NCBI GenBank assembly: GCA_965246925.1
Contig: OZ251994.1
Span: 2,790,001-2,854,000 of the forward strand
Length of the DNA: 64,000 nucleotides
Direction of reading: 5' to 3'
DNA from: JANPPS01 sp965246925
Lineage (GTDB): Bacteria > Pseudomonadota > Alphaproteobacteria > Acetobacterales > Acetobacteraceae
Shown here: in pieces, positions 17,194 to 25,945 of the stretch
How positions within the stretch are numbered: the stretch's first letter is position 1
Layout: every line of letters starts with the position of its first letter
Made by a program: the position numbers and the translations under genes
The notes under the pieces: generated by a model
The model's database searches: none
Told to the model about the DNA's origin: nothing
Seen by the model: the letters and a program-made list of their open reading frames with translations, nothing else

Positions 17194-18959
17194 ACTCGCA
17201 CCAACGGGCCTGGTGCTTTCAGGTAGCTGGTCCGAATCGCATCCGCCGCCCGGAACGCGAGCGCCCCCACCGTACCGGTCGGGTTATAACCCGAGTTCTG
17301 CGGGAACACGTTGGCGCCCACCGTGAACACGTTCGGCACGTCCCAGCTTTGGCAGAAAGGATTGACGGCGCTGACCGACGGGTCGGCCCCGATGGCCGTG
17401 CCGCCGACCACGTGGGTGGATTGATACGGCACGACCGACCAGGGCCGCTTGCGCGCCTCCGGCACGATCTGCCGTGCGCCCATCGCTTGCATGATCTCCA
17501 CCAGGCGGTCGGTGACGTATGCAGACATGCGCACGTCGTTGTCCGGAAAATCGAAGGTAATGCGCATCAGCGGACGGCCGAGCCGGTCGGTGTAGGTCGG
17601 ATCAAGATCGAGGTAGTTGGCACGGCTCGCGTAGCTGGACGCCTCACAATTGATGCCCAGCGTACTCTGATAGCTCTCGACCGTGGCGGCCTTCCATGCC
17701 GAGCCCCATCGGGGCGTGCCGGGCGGGACGGGGCGGGCGGCGATCGGCGCGGCTCCGATCGGCACGCAACGCGTCGAGCCACCGCCCAGGAAGCCAAGCG
17801 GGCCATGATCGAAATTGTCATTGTTGAATTCGTCCAGCGCCATGCCGGTCGCGCCAGAGGCGATGAAAGTATTGAACACATATTTCTTCGGATCGAAGAA
17901 GCCGAGCGCGTTATTTGCCATCTGGTAACAAAAATTGCGGCCGATAGGTCCATTACCGCTAGCTGGGTCATATGGCCTGCCGATTCCCGACAGCAAGAAC
18001 AGCCGCACATTGTCGAGCATGAACGCCGACAGTACGACGATATCTGCCGGCTGCTCGATCTCCTCACCCGCTGCATCCACGTATGTCACGCCTGTCGCGT
18101 GCTTGCCCGAGCGGTCTAGGTTGACCCGCAGCACCTCGCAAAGCGTGCGCACCTCGATGTTGGGTTTGCGCATCAGCACCGGCAGAACACAGGCTTGAGG
18201 GCTCGATTTCGAATAGTTGGCGCAACCATAGTTAGTACAGAAGCCGCAATACGTGCAGGGCCCCATCGTAATGCCAAGCGAATTGGTATAAGGCCTCGAC
18301 AGCACGGCCGACGGTGAGGGGAAGGGCTTGTAGCCGAGTTCCGTCGCGGCGCGGGCAAACAAGGTGGGCCCGAAGGTCTGCTCCATCGGTGGATTGGGGT
18401 AGTCGCGCCGCCGGGGCCCCTCGAACGGGTTGCCGCCCGGCTGCAAGACACCGGCTAGGTTCCCCGCCTGGCCGCATATACCCGCCAAGTATTCGAAACG
18501 GTCGTAGTAAGGCTCCATCTCGTCATACGAGAGACCCCAATCCTGTATGGTCATGTCTTCCGGAACGAAGGCGGCCCCGTAACGCTCGGCGTGATGCGAC
18601 CGTAGCCGGAAATCGGAGGGTGCGAACCGCCAGTTGATGCCGGCCCAATGCACTCCTGCGCCACCCACCCCGTTGCCTGGGTGAAACGAGCCGAAGGAGC
18701 GCATCGGCAATGCCGTTTGACTGCTATGGTTACGGGCCGTGACCGTCGTCTGCGCCGGGCGGAGCATCAGTTCTTGCCGATGATTGTAACGCAGTTCGTC
18801 GGCCGCGAAACCGATGTTGAAATCCGTCGCAGTATCCCGCCAGGGCCCGCGCTCGAGCGCAACCACGTCCAGCCCTTCGTCGGTCAGTTCGTTGGCGATG
18901 ATGGACCCGGCCCACCCGAAACCGACGATGACCACGTCCTTGCGCGGCAGCTTCTTCAT
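17190..18959 (-). CDS. GMC-family FAD oxidoreductase, large subunit of three-component dehydrogenase
   Basis: 589 residues from the ATG at 18959, which overlaps the small-subunit stop (ATGA). Start region VVIVGFGWAGSI is the FAD dinucleotide loop GxGxxG. GNGVGGAGVHW matches the GMC signature region. A Cys-rich stretch GPCTYCGFCTNYGCANY resembles the 3Fe-4S cluster site of FAD-dependent glucose/gluconate dehydrogenases. The C-terminal STHVVGGTAIGADP and NTGYNPTG-like NSGYNPTGTVGALAFRAAD hold the active-site His/Asn. The substrate is a sugar, sugar acid or polyol; it cannot be fixed from sequence. Confidence 0.9.
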   Translation of the reverse strand: MKKLPRKDVVIVGFGWAGSIIANELTDEGLDVVALERGPWRDTATDFNIGFAADELRYNHRQELMLRPAQTTVTARNHSSQTALPMRSFGSFHPGNGVGGAGVHWAGINWRFAPSDFRLRSHHAERYGAAFVPEDMTIQDWGLSYDEMEPYYDRFEYLAGICGQAGNLAGVLQPGGNPFEGPRRRDYPNPPMEQTFGPTLFARAATELGYKPFPSPSAVLSRPYTNSLGITMGPCTYCGFCTNYGCANYSKSSPQACVLPVLMRKPNIEVRTLCEVLRVNLDRSGKHATGVTYVDAAGEEIEQPADIVVLSAFMLDNVRLFLLSGIGRPYDPASGNGPIGRNFCYQMANNALGFFDPKKYVFNTFIASGATGMALDEFNNDNFDHGPLGFLGGGSTRCVPIGAAPIAARPVPPGTPRWGSAWKAATVESYQSTLGINCEASSYASRANYLDLDPTYTDRLGRPLMRITFDFPDNDVRMSAYVTDRLVEIMQAMGARQIVPEARKRPWSVVPYQSTHVVGGTAIGADPSVSAVNPFCQSWDVPNVFTVGANVFPQNSGYNPTGTVGALAFRAADAIRTSYLKAPGPLVRV

Positions 18960-19702
18960 CGAGCGGCCCCCCACTCAGGCCGGCCCATGATGCTGACCGG
19001 CGGTAGCGGATAACGCTCGTTGTGCTTGGCGACGTGGTCCCTATAGTCGTAACGCACGCCGGGAAAGCCGATCATGCGCCAGGACACCATGCCGCGATTG
19101 CCGCCATACACCGGGTCAGCGAAAAACCCCTCCATCGTGTTTTGCAGCAAAAGGTTGAAAAAATCCTGCGCACCGACCGGTCCCGCGAACTGGATCTGAC
19201 CCGCCTCCATCTGCTGAAGTATCACATCCTGCGTGTCGGCCGACCGGCCGGCGAAAGCCTGCCCGCCATCCCTTCGGCAAAATTCATCCAGCGCGGCCAA
19301 CCCAGCCCGGTAGCGGGCGCCTGGGGCCAGTGCCGACTGGTCGCCCTGGGTGGCAAGGCCGTGCAGGAAGGGCGGGCGCATATACAAGCGTTCTGCCCGG
19401 CCGTACTGCCCGGCCAGCTGCCGGTCGATGAACACCGCGCAACCAGCATCCTTGCCGCTCACGCTGAGCGTATCGGCGGGGATGAGCCGCGCAACGATCG
19501 CCTCGATCGTTTGCGCCTCGGTATCGGTAAAGAACTGCCAAGGGCCGGCTCCGACCTGCCGGGGTGGGTCGGCAGCGCCAGGCTCGAACGGCAAGGCCCC
19601 GCCTCGGTACGACCGGGCTTGGGCACTGTCCAGCCCCATGAAGGGGGCTAGCGCTGTCGTGGCCAGGATCAAACGCCGTGTCAAGGATCGAGGCTTCAGC
19701 AT
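18956..19702 (-). CDS. gluconate 2-dehydrogenase subunit 3 family protein (small subunit, Tat signal)
   Basis: 248 residues. The N-terminus SLTRRLILATTALAPFMGLDSAQA is a twin-arginine-type signal peptide, expected because the small subunit carries the folded flavoprotein through the Tat system. The body contains the family pattern FTDTEAQTIEAIVARLIPADT and GYPG-like MIGFPGVRYDYRDHV near the end. It is first in the operon, upstream of GMC and cytochrome subunits. Promoter expected in the ~200 bases between here and tlyA. Confidence 0.9.
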   Translation of the reverse strand: MLKPRSLTRRLILATTALAPFMGLDSAQARSYRGGALPFEPGAADPPRQVGAGPWQFFTDTEAQTIEAIVARLIPADTLSVSGKDAGCAVFIDRQLAGQYGRAERLYMRPPFLHGLATQGDQSALAPGARYRAGLAALDEFCRRDGGQAFAGRSADTQDVILQQMEAGQIQFAGPVGAQDFFNLLLQNTMEGFFADPVYGGNRGMVSWRMIGFPGVRYDYRDHVAKHNERYPLPPVSIMGRPEWGAAR

Positions 19703-19901
19703 GGAGAAGTGCCTCCTAAGTCATGGGAGCGCGGTTTGCCCCGCGCCTGCCGAGCCCTGGGTAAACTGCCTTTCGATCCGATCACCGTCAGGGGCATCCG
19801 AAGACGATGAGAGTCCCGCATGGCTGTCCAAGACCCGCACCAATGATGCCTGGTTTCGCACGTTGCTATGCCGTCCGCAATACCGCGGCTCGAAGCCTGT
19901 G
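19703..19901. other. intergenic region upstream of the FAD dehydrogenase operon
   Basis: The 199 bases lie between the 5' end of the dehydrogenase small subunit and the 3' end of tlyA (both minus strand). Small open frames here are not supported by a ribosome site. It should hold the operon promoter and perhaps a tlyA terminator; no convincing -35/-10 pair was found by eye. Confidence 0.4.
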
Positions 19902-20726
19902 CTATGCGAGGCGTTGGGCGGCGATCAGGAACTCCTTGTTCCCCTCGGGGCCCGTGATCGGGCTTTCGGTGATGCCGAGCACCTGCCAGCCGGGGAGGGT
20001 GGACCACCAGGACTGCACGCGGGTGTAGACGGCGCGGTGGATCGTGGGGTCGCGCACCACGCCCTTGCCGCCGACCTGGCCGGGGCCGGCTTCGAATTGG
20101 GGCTTGATTAGCGCCACCGCCCAGGCGCCGGGTGCGCACAGGGCGAGCGGCGCCGGAAGGAGGGTGCCGAGCCCGATGAAGCTCGCGTCGCAGACCAGGG
20201 CGGTGACGGGGTCCGGGACCTCTGCCGCGGTAAGATAGCGGGCATTGCAGCGCTCGTGCACCACGACCCTGGGATCGGTGCGGAGCGCCCAGGCGAGCTG
20301 ACCGTGGCCGACGTCGACGGCGTGCACCTTCGCTGCGCCATGGGCCAGGAGCACGCTGGTGAAGCCGCCGGTGCTGGCGCCGACGTCGATGCACACGCGT
20401 CCGGTTGGGTCCAGGGCGAAATGTTGCAATGCGTGGGCTAGTTTGAGGCCGCCGCGGCTGGCCCAGGGGTGGTCCTGGCCGCGAACCTCCAGGGGCGCGT
20501 CGCCGGGCAGCGGGTCGCCGGCCTTGGCGATGCGGCGGTCGTGCGACCAGACTTTGCCGGCCAGGATCAAGGCTTGGGCGCGGGTGCGGGATTCGGCTAG
20601 GCCGCGCGTGACCAGGAGCTGGTCGGCTCTGGGTTTTTGCTTCGGCCTGTTGTTTCCCTCACTTGGGCCCTCTCCCGGAGGGAGAGGGGGAAGCTTAGTG
20701 GCCACGTTCCACGACGTAGGCGGCAA
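19902..20726 (-). CDS. tlyA: TlyA-family 16S/23S rRNA 2'-O-methyltransferase
   Basis: 274 residues from a TTG at 20726; a GTG at 20705 is the alternative, and no ATG exists. After a ~30-residue non-conserved leader comes an S4 RNA-binding domain (RADQLLVTRGLAESRTRAQALILAGKVW), then a FtsJ-like Rossmann methyltransferase with SAM motif CIDVGASTGGFTSVLL and the catalytic Lys in ALIKPQFEAG. The leader residues LPPLPPGEGP are encoded by a palindromic repeat (20668-20688) that sits in the 5' end of the gene. The start overlaps the 3' end of ispA by up to 32 bases. Confidence 0.9.
   Translation of the reverse strand: MPPTSWNVATKLPPLPPGEGPSEGNNRPKQKPRADQLLVTRGLAESRTRAQALILAGKVWSHDRRIAKAGDPLPGDAPLEVRGQDHPWASRGGLKLAHALQHFALDPTGRVCIDVGASTGGFTSVLLAHGAAKVHAVDVGHGQLAWALRTDPRVVVHERCNARYLTAAEVPDPVTALVCDASFIGLGTLLPAPLALCAPGAWAVALIKPQFEAGPGQVGGKGVVRDPTIHRAVYTRVQSWWSTLPGWQVLGITESPITGPEGNKEFLIAAQRLA
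20668..20688. repeat. palindromic repeat CCCTCTCCC-gga-GGGAGAGGG
   Basis: A perfect 9-base inverted repeat with a 3-base loop, the same family as the palindromes of the 24.3-27.8 kb array. Here it lies 7 bases past the ispA stop and within the 5' end of tlyA, so it is translated as PPLPPGEG. Such REP-like sequences are widespread in proteobacteria and give the spurious 'PLPRGER' peptides. Confidence 0.85.
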
Positions 20727-21579
20727 GGGATCTTAGGTTCTCTGCGCGATGATCGAAGCTGGCGAGGTGTTCGCTGGCTTGCCGGGCCAGGGTTTCGGCT
20801 TGGGTCCGGGCGCGGTCTAGGCCTAGCAGCGACACCAGGGTGGCCTTGCCGGCGGCCGCGTCCTTGCCGGCGGTCTTGCCGATGCCGTCCGTGGTGCCGG
20901 ACGCGTCCAGCACGTCATCGGCGATCTGGAACGCGGCGCCGAGGTCGCGGCCGTACGCCATGATGTGGGCGCGGAGCGGGGCGGGGGCGCGGCCCAGGAT
21001 GGCCCCGGCCTCGGCGCTGTATTGCAGCAGCCGCCCGGTCTTCAGCGCCTGCAGGCGGGCGATCTCGGCCGCCGTCAGGGTCTGGCCCTCGGTCGCCATG
21101 TCGATCATCTGGCCGCCCACCATGCCGCGCATGCCGGCCGCCTGGCCCAGGGCGATCACCAGCTCGCAGCGGGCGGCCGGGTCGGAATGGGTGCCGGGCT
21201 CGGCCAGGATCTCGAAGGCGCGGGCCTGCAGCGCGTCCCCCGCCAGGACGGCCGTGGCCTCGTCGAACTGCCGGTGCGTGCTGGGCTGGCCGCGGCGCAG
21301 GTCGTCATCGTCCATGCACGGCAGGTCGTCGTGCACGAGGGAGTAGGCGTGCAGCATCTCGACGCTGGCGGCCACCCGCGCCGCACAGGTCTCGGCGACG
21401 CCGAACAGGCCGGCCACCTCCATCACCAAAAAGGCGCGCATGCGCTTGCCGCCGCCCAGCGTGGCGTAGCGCATGGCGTCCACCACGCGCCGCTCCGGCC
21501 CGTCCGGCAGCGGCAGCAGCGTGTCGATCATACGCTCGACGGTTGCGGCCTGCGCGGCCAGTGCGTCCCTGAGCGTCAT
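20695..21579 (-). CDS. ispA: farnesyl diphosphate synthase (polyprenyl synthetase)
   Basis: 294 residues. Both aspartate-rich motifs of short-chain trans-prenyltransferases are present: the first as LVHDDLPCMDDDDLRRGQPS (DDxxxxD type, typical of bacterial FPP synthase) and the second as QIADDVLDASG. It condenses IPP and DMAPP/GPP to FPP for quinone, hopanoid and undecaprenyl synthesis. Its ATG overlaps the xseB stop (ATGA). Operon xseB-ispA-tlyA lacks the dxs often found between ispA and tlyA. Confidence 0.95.
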   Translation of the reverse strand: MTLRDALAAQAATVERMIDTLLPLPDGPERRVVDAMRYATLGGGKRMRAFLVMEVAGLFGVAETCAARVAASVEMLHAYSLVHDDLPCMDDDDLRRGQPSTHRQFDEATAVLAGDALQARAFEILAEPGTHSDPAARCELVIALGQAAGMRGMVGGQMIDMATEGQTLTAAEIARLQALKTGRLLQYSAEAGAILGRAPAPLRAHIMAYGRDLGAAFQIADDVLDASGTTDGIGKTAGKDAAAGKATLVSLLGLDRARTQAETLARQASEHLASFDHRAENLRSLAAYVVERGH

Positions 21580-21809
21580 TGCGGCATGGCCTTCAGCGCC
21601 ACGGAGCCGTCCGCCTTTTCCACGATCGCCAGCACGCGCGCATCGGCGTGGGCGAGCTTGGCCTCGCAGTGCTTGCGCAGCGCGTCGCCGCGTTCGTAGC
21701 AGGTGATGGCCTGTTCCAGGGTCTGCTTGCCGGCTTCCAGGCCGCGCACGATGGTCTCAAGCTCGGCCAGCGCGTCCTCGAAGGACATCGCGGCGATATC
21801 GTCCGGCAT
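21576..21809 (-). CDS. xseB: exodeoxyribonuclease VII small subunit
   Basis: 77 residues, usual length. The family signature MSFEDALAELETIVRGLEAGKQTLEQAI followed by YERGDALRKHCEAKLAHAD is clear. XseB multimerises on XseA to form the single-strand exonuclease. The gene is the first of the coupled xseB-ispA-tlyA set and starts 25 bases from the deacetylase-like gene upstream. Confidence 0.95.
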   Translation of the reverse strand: MPDDIAAMSFEDALAELETIVRGLEAGKQTLEQAITCYERGDALRKHCEAKLAHADARVLAIVEKADGSVALKAMPQ

Positions 21810-21833
21810 CCGGAGTCTCCTGTCTGATAGCGC

Positions 21834-22766
21834 CTATTGCCGCATCAGGCGGCGGACGTGCAAGGCGGCGGAGGCGGCCAGGGCGCCGAGGTCATACCCG
21901 CCCTCCATCACCGACACGACCCGGCCCGCGCAGACCTGGTCCGCAACGGCCAGGATTTGGTCCGTGAGCCAGCCGAAATCGGCGGTATCCAGGTTGACCT
22001 CCGCCAGCGGATCCGCCCGGTGCGCGTCGAACCCGGCCGACAAGATGATCAGCTGCGGACGGAACGCCAGCACGGCCGGTAGAGCCATATGCTCCCACGC
22101 CGCGCGGAAGTCCTGGCCGCCCGTGCCCGGCGGTAGCGGCAGGTTCAGCACGTTGTCCGCCACTCCCCGCTCCCCGGCCGTGCCGGTCCCGGGGTAGCAG
22201 GGGAATTGGTGCGAGCTGACATACAGCATCGCCGGGTCGGATTGGAGCACGTCCTGCGTGCCGTTGCCGTGGTGCACGTCGAAATCCAGCACGGCCACGC
22301 GCTCCAGCCCCCAGCGCCGCCGGGCATGGAGTGCGGCGATGGCGGCGCCGGCGAAGAAGCAGAAGCCCATGGCGCGGTGCCGCTCGGCATGGTGGCCGGG
22401 CGGGCGCGCGGCGACGAAGGCGGTGTGCGCCCAGCCCTCCATGACCGCATCGACCGCCGCACACGCCCCTCCTGCGGCGCGCCGGGCGGCGTCCATCGTG
22501 CCGGCGCTCACGGCAGTGTCGCCGTCGATCTGGATGCGCTCACCCTCCGCCGGATCGAGCGCCAGCAGCGCCTTAACGTAGTCCCGGGGGTGGGCGAGGC
22601 AGAGCTGCTCCACGGTCGCGAGCGGCGATTGTTCGCGCAGCAGCGGCACGAAGTCCGGGTGCTCCAGCGCCTGCAATACGGCACGCAGGCGCGCCGGGCA
22701 CTCCGGATGGTAGGGGCCGGGGTCATGCCGCATGCCGTCATTGTGGGTGAACAGCGCGGTGGTCAT
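21834..22766 (-). CDS. histone-deacetylase-fold amidohydrolase (class II HDAC-like)
   Basis: 310 residues. Active-site residues of arginase/deacetylase-fold enzymes are readable: the tandem His of RPPGHHAER, the Zn-ligand Asp and His of VLDFDVHHGNGTQ, the second Zn Asp of LSAGFDAHRADPLA, and the Tyr of MEGGYDL. Bacterial members deacetylate acetylpolyamines or small amides; the native substrate cannot be told. Its start overlaps the stop of the TusA-like gene (ATGA). Confidence 0.92.
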   Translation of the reverse strand: MTTALFTHNDGMRHDPGPYHPECPARLRAVLQALEHPDFVPLLREQSPLATVEQLCLAHPRDYVKALLALDPAEGERIQIDGDTAVSAGTMDAARRAAGGACAAVDAVMEGWAHTAFVAARPPGHHAERHRAMGFCFFAGAAIAALHARRRWGLERVAVLDFDVHHGNGTQDVLQSDPAMLYVSSHQFPCYPGTGTAGERGVADNVLNLPLPPGTGGQDFRAAWEHMALPAVLAFRPQLIILSAGFDAHRADPLAEVNLDTADFGWLTDQILAVADQVCAGRVVSVMEGGYDLGALAASAALHVRRLMRQ

Positions 22767-22996
22767 GGCCCGGCCCGCTTGCGGATGGTGAAGCTGAACA
22801 CGCCGGCCTCCTCGCCTTGTGCCACCAGGTCATGGCCGGTTTCGCGGCAGAACGCGCGGAAGTCGGCCACGGCGGCGCGGTCGGTCGCCAGCACGCGCAA
22901 CCGGTCACCGGGGGCCAGCGCCCGCAGCGCCCGGTTGGCGCGAAGCACGGGAAGCGGGCAGCTCATGCCCTGGACGTCCAGCAGGGTCTCGGTCAT
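22763..22996 (-). CDS. TusA-family sulfurtransferase-like protein
   Basis: 77 residues from the ATG at 22996; longer upstream frames are shadows of the transporter gene. The SirA/TusA signature GMSCPLPVLRANRAL has the conserved Cys-Pro that carries the persulfide, followed by the D-x-x-A-V-x-D helix and the C-terminal strand VFSFTIRKR. Family members relay sulfur for tRNA thiolation, molybdopterin or sulfur metabolism; no partner genes are adjacent. Confidence 0.88.
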   Translation of the reverse strand: MTETLLDVQGMSCPLPVLRANRALRALAPGDRLRVLATDRAAVADFRAFCRETGHDLVAQGEEAGVFSFTIRKRAGP

Positions 22997-23016
22997 GCCA
23001 GCAGTATCCAGGGCCG

Positions 23017-23973
23017 TCAGTGGAACAGCAAGACCAGGATGACGCCGCCCACGATCAGGCCGAGCCCCAGCACGTCCGTGCGCCGCAGGGTTTCGCGCAG
23101 GTAAAAGCGGCTGAACAGCAAGGTGAACAGCATTTCGGCCTGCCCCACCGTCCGCACCAGCGCCACCGGAGCGAGGGCGAAGGCGCTGAACCAGCAGGCC
23201 GAGCCTGCGGCCGAGAGCACGCCCACCCACAGGGCGCCCCGCCATTGCGTGAAGGCCGAGCGCAGGCCCGCCCGGTCCCGCCAGGCCATGAACCCGCCCT
23301 GTAGCAGGGTCTGCACGGTGTTGGTGAGCACCAGAGCGGACAGCGCGGCCAGGACCGCGTCCCCGCCCAGGCCCGACGTGGCCACCTTGATGCCCACCCC
23401 GGCGACGGCGAACCCGGCACCGGCGCCCAGGCCGCACAGCGCCGCCGGCTGTGCCGCCGCCCGCAACAGCGTGCCCGGCGCCTGCCCGGCCAGCGACAGG
23501 GTCAGCACGCCGCCGACACCCAGCGCGATGCCGGCCCAGGCGCCGGGGGCCAGGACCTCACCCAGCACGAGCCACGCCACCAGCGCCGCCTGCATGGCGT
23601 CCGTCTTGGAATAGGCGGTGCCGACGGCGAAGTTGCGGTAGCCGAACGCCATGATGAGCAAGGACGTGCCCAGGATTTGCGCCACCGCGCAGACCAGGCA
23701 GCCCAGCAGGAAGCGTGGCGTGAGCGCGGGTAGGCCTTGTCCGGTGATTGTGGCGTACGTCAAAAGCAGCGCCGCGCCGGCCGGCACGGCATAGAGATAA
23801 CGCACGAGCCCGGCCGCCCCCACCGACAGCCGCCCGCGCAACCGTTGCTGCAGCGCGGTGCGCCAGGTCTGGAACAGCGCGGCGGTCAGGGTGATGGGGA
23901 TCCAGGCCGCGAACCCGAGCGCGATCACGGCGTTGGGAGCCAGACGGGGGAGATCATCATGCAGAGCCGGCAC
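23017..23973 (-). CDS. EamA/DMT-superfamily membrane transporter
   Basis: Up to 318 residues with about ten hydrophobic segments in two EamA repeats, the second after residue ~165 (PAALCGLGAGAGFAVAGVG). The GTG at 23973 overlaps the divergent gene's start by 15 bases. A GTG at 23928 would begin directly before the first membrane segment, so the shorter form (303 residues) is possible. Drug/metabolite exporter family; substrate unknown. Confidence 0.82.
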   Translation of the reverse strand: MPALHDDLPRLAPNAVIALGFAAWIPITLTAALFQTWRTALQQRLRGRLSVGAAGLVRYLYAVPAGAALLLTYATITGQGLPALTPRFLLGCLVCAVAQILGTSLLIMAFGYRNFAVGTAYSKTDAMQAALVAWLVLGEVLAPGAWAGIALGVGGVLTLSLAGQAPGTLLRAAAQPAALCGLGAGAGFAVAGVGIKVATSGLGGDAVLAALSALVLTNTVQTLLQGGFMAWRDRAGLRSAFTQWRGALWVGVLSAAGSACWFSAFALAPVALVRTVGQAEMLFTLLFSRFYLRETLRRTDVLGLGLIVGGVILVLLFH

Positions 23974-24252
23974 ATCATCATTACCCTTACAGCGGCGGGC
24001 ACGCTGGGTCTAACCGGCGCGGCGCTGGCGCAAAAGGTGTGGGAGCCGGCGCCGGTGCCCAATGGCGGCCCCACGACGGTGAGCCCCGCGGCCCGGGCAG
24101 GCGGCACCAGCGGGACGGATACGGCCGGGCCGGCGAACGCGACGCCGTTCAGCGGCCCCCCGCCCGAGGTGCAGCCGTCTAGCCCGACGCAGACGAGCCA
24201 GAGCGACTCGCGGCCTGGGGTGCAGCAGGGGACGCCTTCGACGTCGAAGTGA
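23959..24252 (+). CDS. small secreted Pro/Ser/Thr-rich hypothetical protein
   Basis: 97 residues from the ATG at 23959 (GGGGGAG 7 bases upstream). Residues 1-24 are a Sec signal peptide ending ALAQ. The mature part is low-complexity, rich in P, G, S, T and Q, with no recognisable domain, as in cell-wall or surface linker proteins. Function unknown. It faces the DMT transporter divergently with overlapping 5' ends and precedes the repeat array. Confidence 0.6.
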   Translation: MQSRHIIITLTAAGTLGLTGAALAQKVWEPAPVPNGGPTTVSPAARAGGTSGTDTAGPANATPFSGPPPEVQPSSPTQTSQSDSRPGVQQGTPSTSK

Positions 24253-24288
24253 GAGTGTCTTGCGCAAGGTGATGGAAGCGGGATAGGT

Positions 24289-24471
24289 GCGACCGGAACA
24301 GTCCGCACCGCCTCCAAACAACACAACTACCGACCCCAGCAAGGACAAACCTCCCGCTCTCCCCTCGGGAGAGGGTCGGGATGAGGGGGCAACCGCAGCA
24401 GTCCCCACCGCCTCCAAACAATAACACCACCGACCCCGGCAAGAACAAACCTTCCCCCTCTCCTCTCGGGG
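24289..24471. repeat. left part of ~100-bp tandem repeat array
   Basis: Two units start at 24289 (type A) and 24389 (type B), 100 bases apart. Each reads: accgxxxcagtcc-caccgcctc, an A-rich stretch with aaacaa, a 'ccgaccc-ggcaag-acaaacc' stretch, then the palindrome CTCTCCC-ctc-GGGAGAG and gggtcgggatgaggg. Type A has ggaacagt and caactaccgaccccagcaagg; type B has gcagcagt and acaccaccgaccccggcaaga. The second unit's palindrome is interrupted at 24472 by the first IS copy. No gene is credible here; the minus-strand open frames are repeat translations. Confidence 0.85.
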
Positions 24472-25945
24472 GCTACGGCGGTCACGCATGTGCGAATCAA
24501 TTTTGACTGGCGTTCGGGTTGGTTTTCCGAATCCATGACTGGTGTTCATGGAGCGATTCGCATGAGTGATGACACCCTTGGTTCCTTTGGCGACGCGCGG
24601 TTGCGGCGGGTAGGTGCGCGTTTGCTGGCGGCGATGCAGAACGCGCCCACGATGTGTTTGCATGCTCTGGCTGAGACCCGCAACGAGGCTCTCCGCTTTG
24701 GTCAGTTCCTCGACAACCCGGCCGTGAGTGCGGACGAGATGCTGGTGCATACGGGCCGGGTCACTGGCCGACGCGCGGCCGGCCGGCATGCGTTGGCGGT
24801 TCAGGACACGACCGAGCTGCACTTCGCCTCGCACGGGGCGAGCAAGCGGGGGTTTGGCCGGGCAGGCAACGGAGAGGACATCGGCCTGTTCCTGCATCCG
24901 ACGGTCGCCGTCGATGCTGCCACGGGCGGCGTGATCGGCCTTGTGGGTGCCCAGGTGCTCAACCGGACCGAGGGCCTGGTGGCCGACCGTAACACCCGGG
25001 CCGCCGACGCCAAGGAGTCGCGCCGTTGGCTGGCGGGGGCCGAAACCGCTGCGGCCGTTCTGGAGGACGCGGCGCTGGTGACGGTCGTCGCCGACCGCGA
25101 GAGCGACATCTACGACCAGTTCGCCCGCCGGCCCGAAGGTGCCCACCTCCTGTGCCGGGCGGCACAAGACCGGGCCTTGACGACCGGGTCGCGGCTGTTC
25201 GCCAGTTGTGCATCGTGGCCCGAGCAGGACCGCGTCTGTATCGAGATACCCGCGCGCGGGCCGCGTCCGGCGCGCTCGGCCCAGGTTGCGATCCGGTTCG
25301 GCGAGGTCACGCTGAGACGCCCGGCCAAAGCGGCCCGGAGCCTGGCCGAAACGGTGACCTTGCGCGTCGTGGACGTGCGCGAGGTCGGGGTGCCGGAGGC
25401 AATGACGGAGGATAAGGATGCGGTGCATTGGTGCCTGCTGACGACGCATGCCGTGCCGGATGTGACGCGGGCCCGCGAGATCGTCGGCTGGTATCGGCTG
25501 CGCTGGACGATCGAGCAGGTGTTCCGCACGCTCAAGAGTGCCGGGGCAGAAGCGGAGAACTCGCAAGTCGTCGAGGCACGACGCTACGTCAAGCTGGCGG
25601 TGACGGCGCTGATCGCGGCGGTGCGGATCGTGCAGATCGTGGTAGGGCGCGACGCCGCGACCGGCCAGCCGCTGAGCGACGCAGCCGATCCAGCCGACAC
25701 GCCGATGCTGAAGTCGTGCTGCGCCAAGCTCGAAGGCCGGACGGCGGCGCTGAAGAACCCCCATGCCGACGACACGCTGGCCTGGTTCGCCTGGATCGTC
25801 GCCCGCCTCGGCGGCTGGTCCGGATACCACTCGAGAGGCTACAAGCCGCCCGGACCCAAGATCATCGCCCGAGGAGTGCTGAAACTCGACGGGATCAAAC
25901 AAGGGTGGGCCCTCGCTCATTCCGCAAATGCGTGACTCCCGTAGC
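24472..25945 (+). mobile_element. IS4-family (Tn5/IS50-like) insertion sequence, copy 1
   Basis: 1,474 bp bounded by imperfect terminal inverted repeats: left GCTACGGCGGTCACGCATGTGCG and right (complement) GCTACGGGAGTCACGCATTTGCG, differing at three positions. It carries one transposase gene. The left flank is tctcgggg and the right flank is ccggaggg, so this copy has no target duplication, unlike copy 2. The two copies differ at only about five bases, so duplication is recent. Both flanks are pieces of the palindromic repeat. Confidence 0.88.
24562..25935 (+). CDS. IS4-family transposase (DDE), copy 1
   Basis: 457 residues from the ATG at 24562, which has GGAG 8 bases upstream; in-frame GTG 24490 and ATG 24535 would extend the N-terminus. 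N-terminal DARLRRVGARLLAAM resembles the Tnp DNA-binding region of Tn5 relatives. Catalytic Asp in VQDTTEL, second Asp in VVADRESDIYDQF, and Glu in the YREK motif Y-R-L-R-W-T-I-E-Q-V-F-R-T-L-K (Y-2-R-3-E-6-K spacing exact). Gene looks intact, with its stop inside the right inverted repeat. One residue differs from copy 2 (Ala against Val after RH, before LAV). Confidence 0.92.
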   Translation: MSDDTLGSFGDARLRRVGARLLAAMQNAPTMCLHALAETRNEALRFGQFLDNPAVSADEMLVHTGRVTGRRAAGRHALAVQDTTELHFASHGASKRGFGRAGNGEDIGLFLHPTVAVDAATGGVIGLVGAQVLNRTEGLVADRNTRAADAKESRRWLAGAETAAAVLEDAALVTVVADRESDIYDQFARRPEGAHLLCRAAQDRALTTGSRLFASCASWPEQDRVCIEIPARGPRPARSAQVAIRFGEVTLRRPAKAARSLAETVTLRVVDVREVGVPEAMTEDKDAVHWCLLTTHAVPDVTRAREIVGWYRLRWTIEQVFRTLKSAGAEAENSQVVEARRYVKLAVTALIAAVRIVQIVVGRDAATGQPLSDAADPADTPMLKSCCAKLEGRTAALKNPHADDTLAWFAWIVARLGGWSGYHSRGYKPPGPKIIARGVLKLDGIKQGWALAHSANA

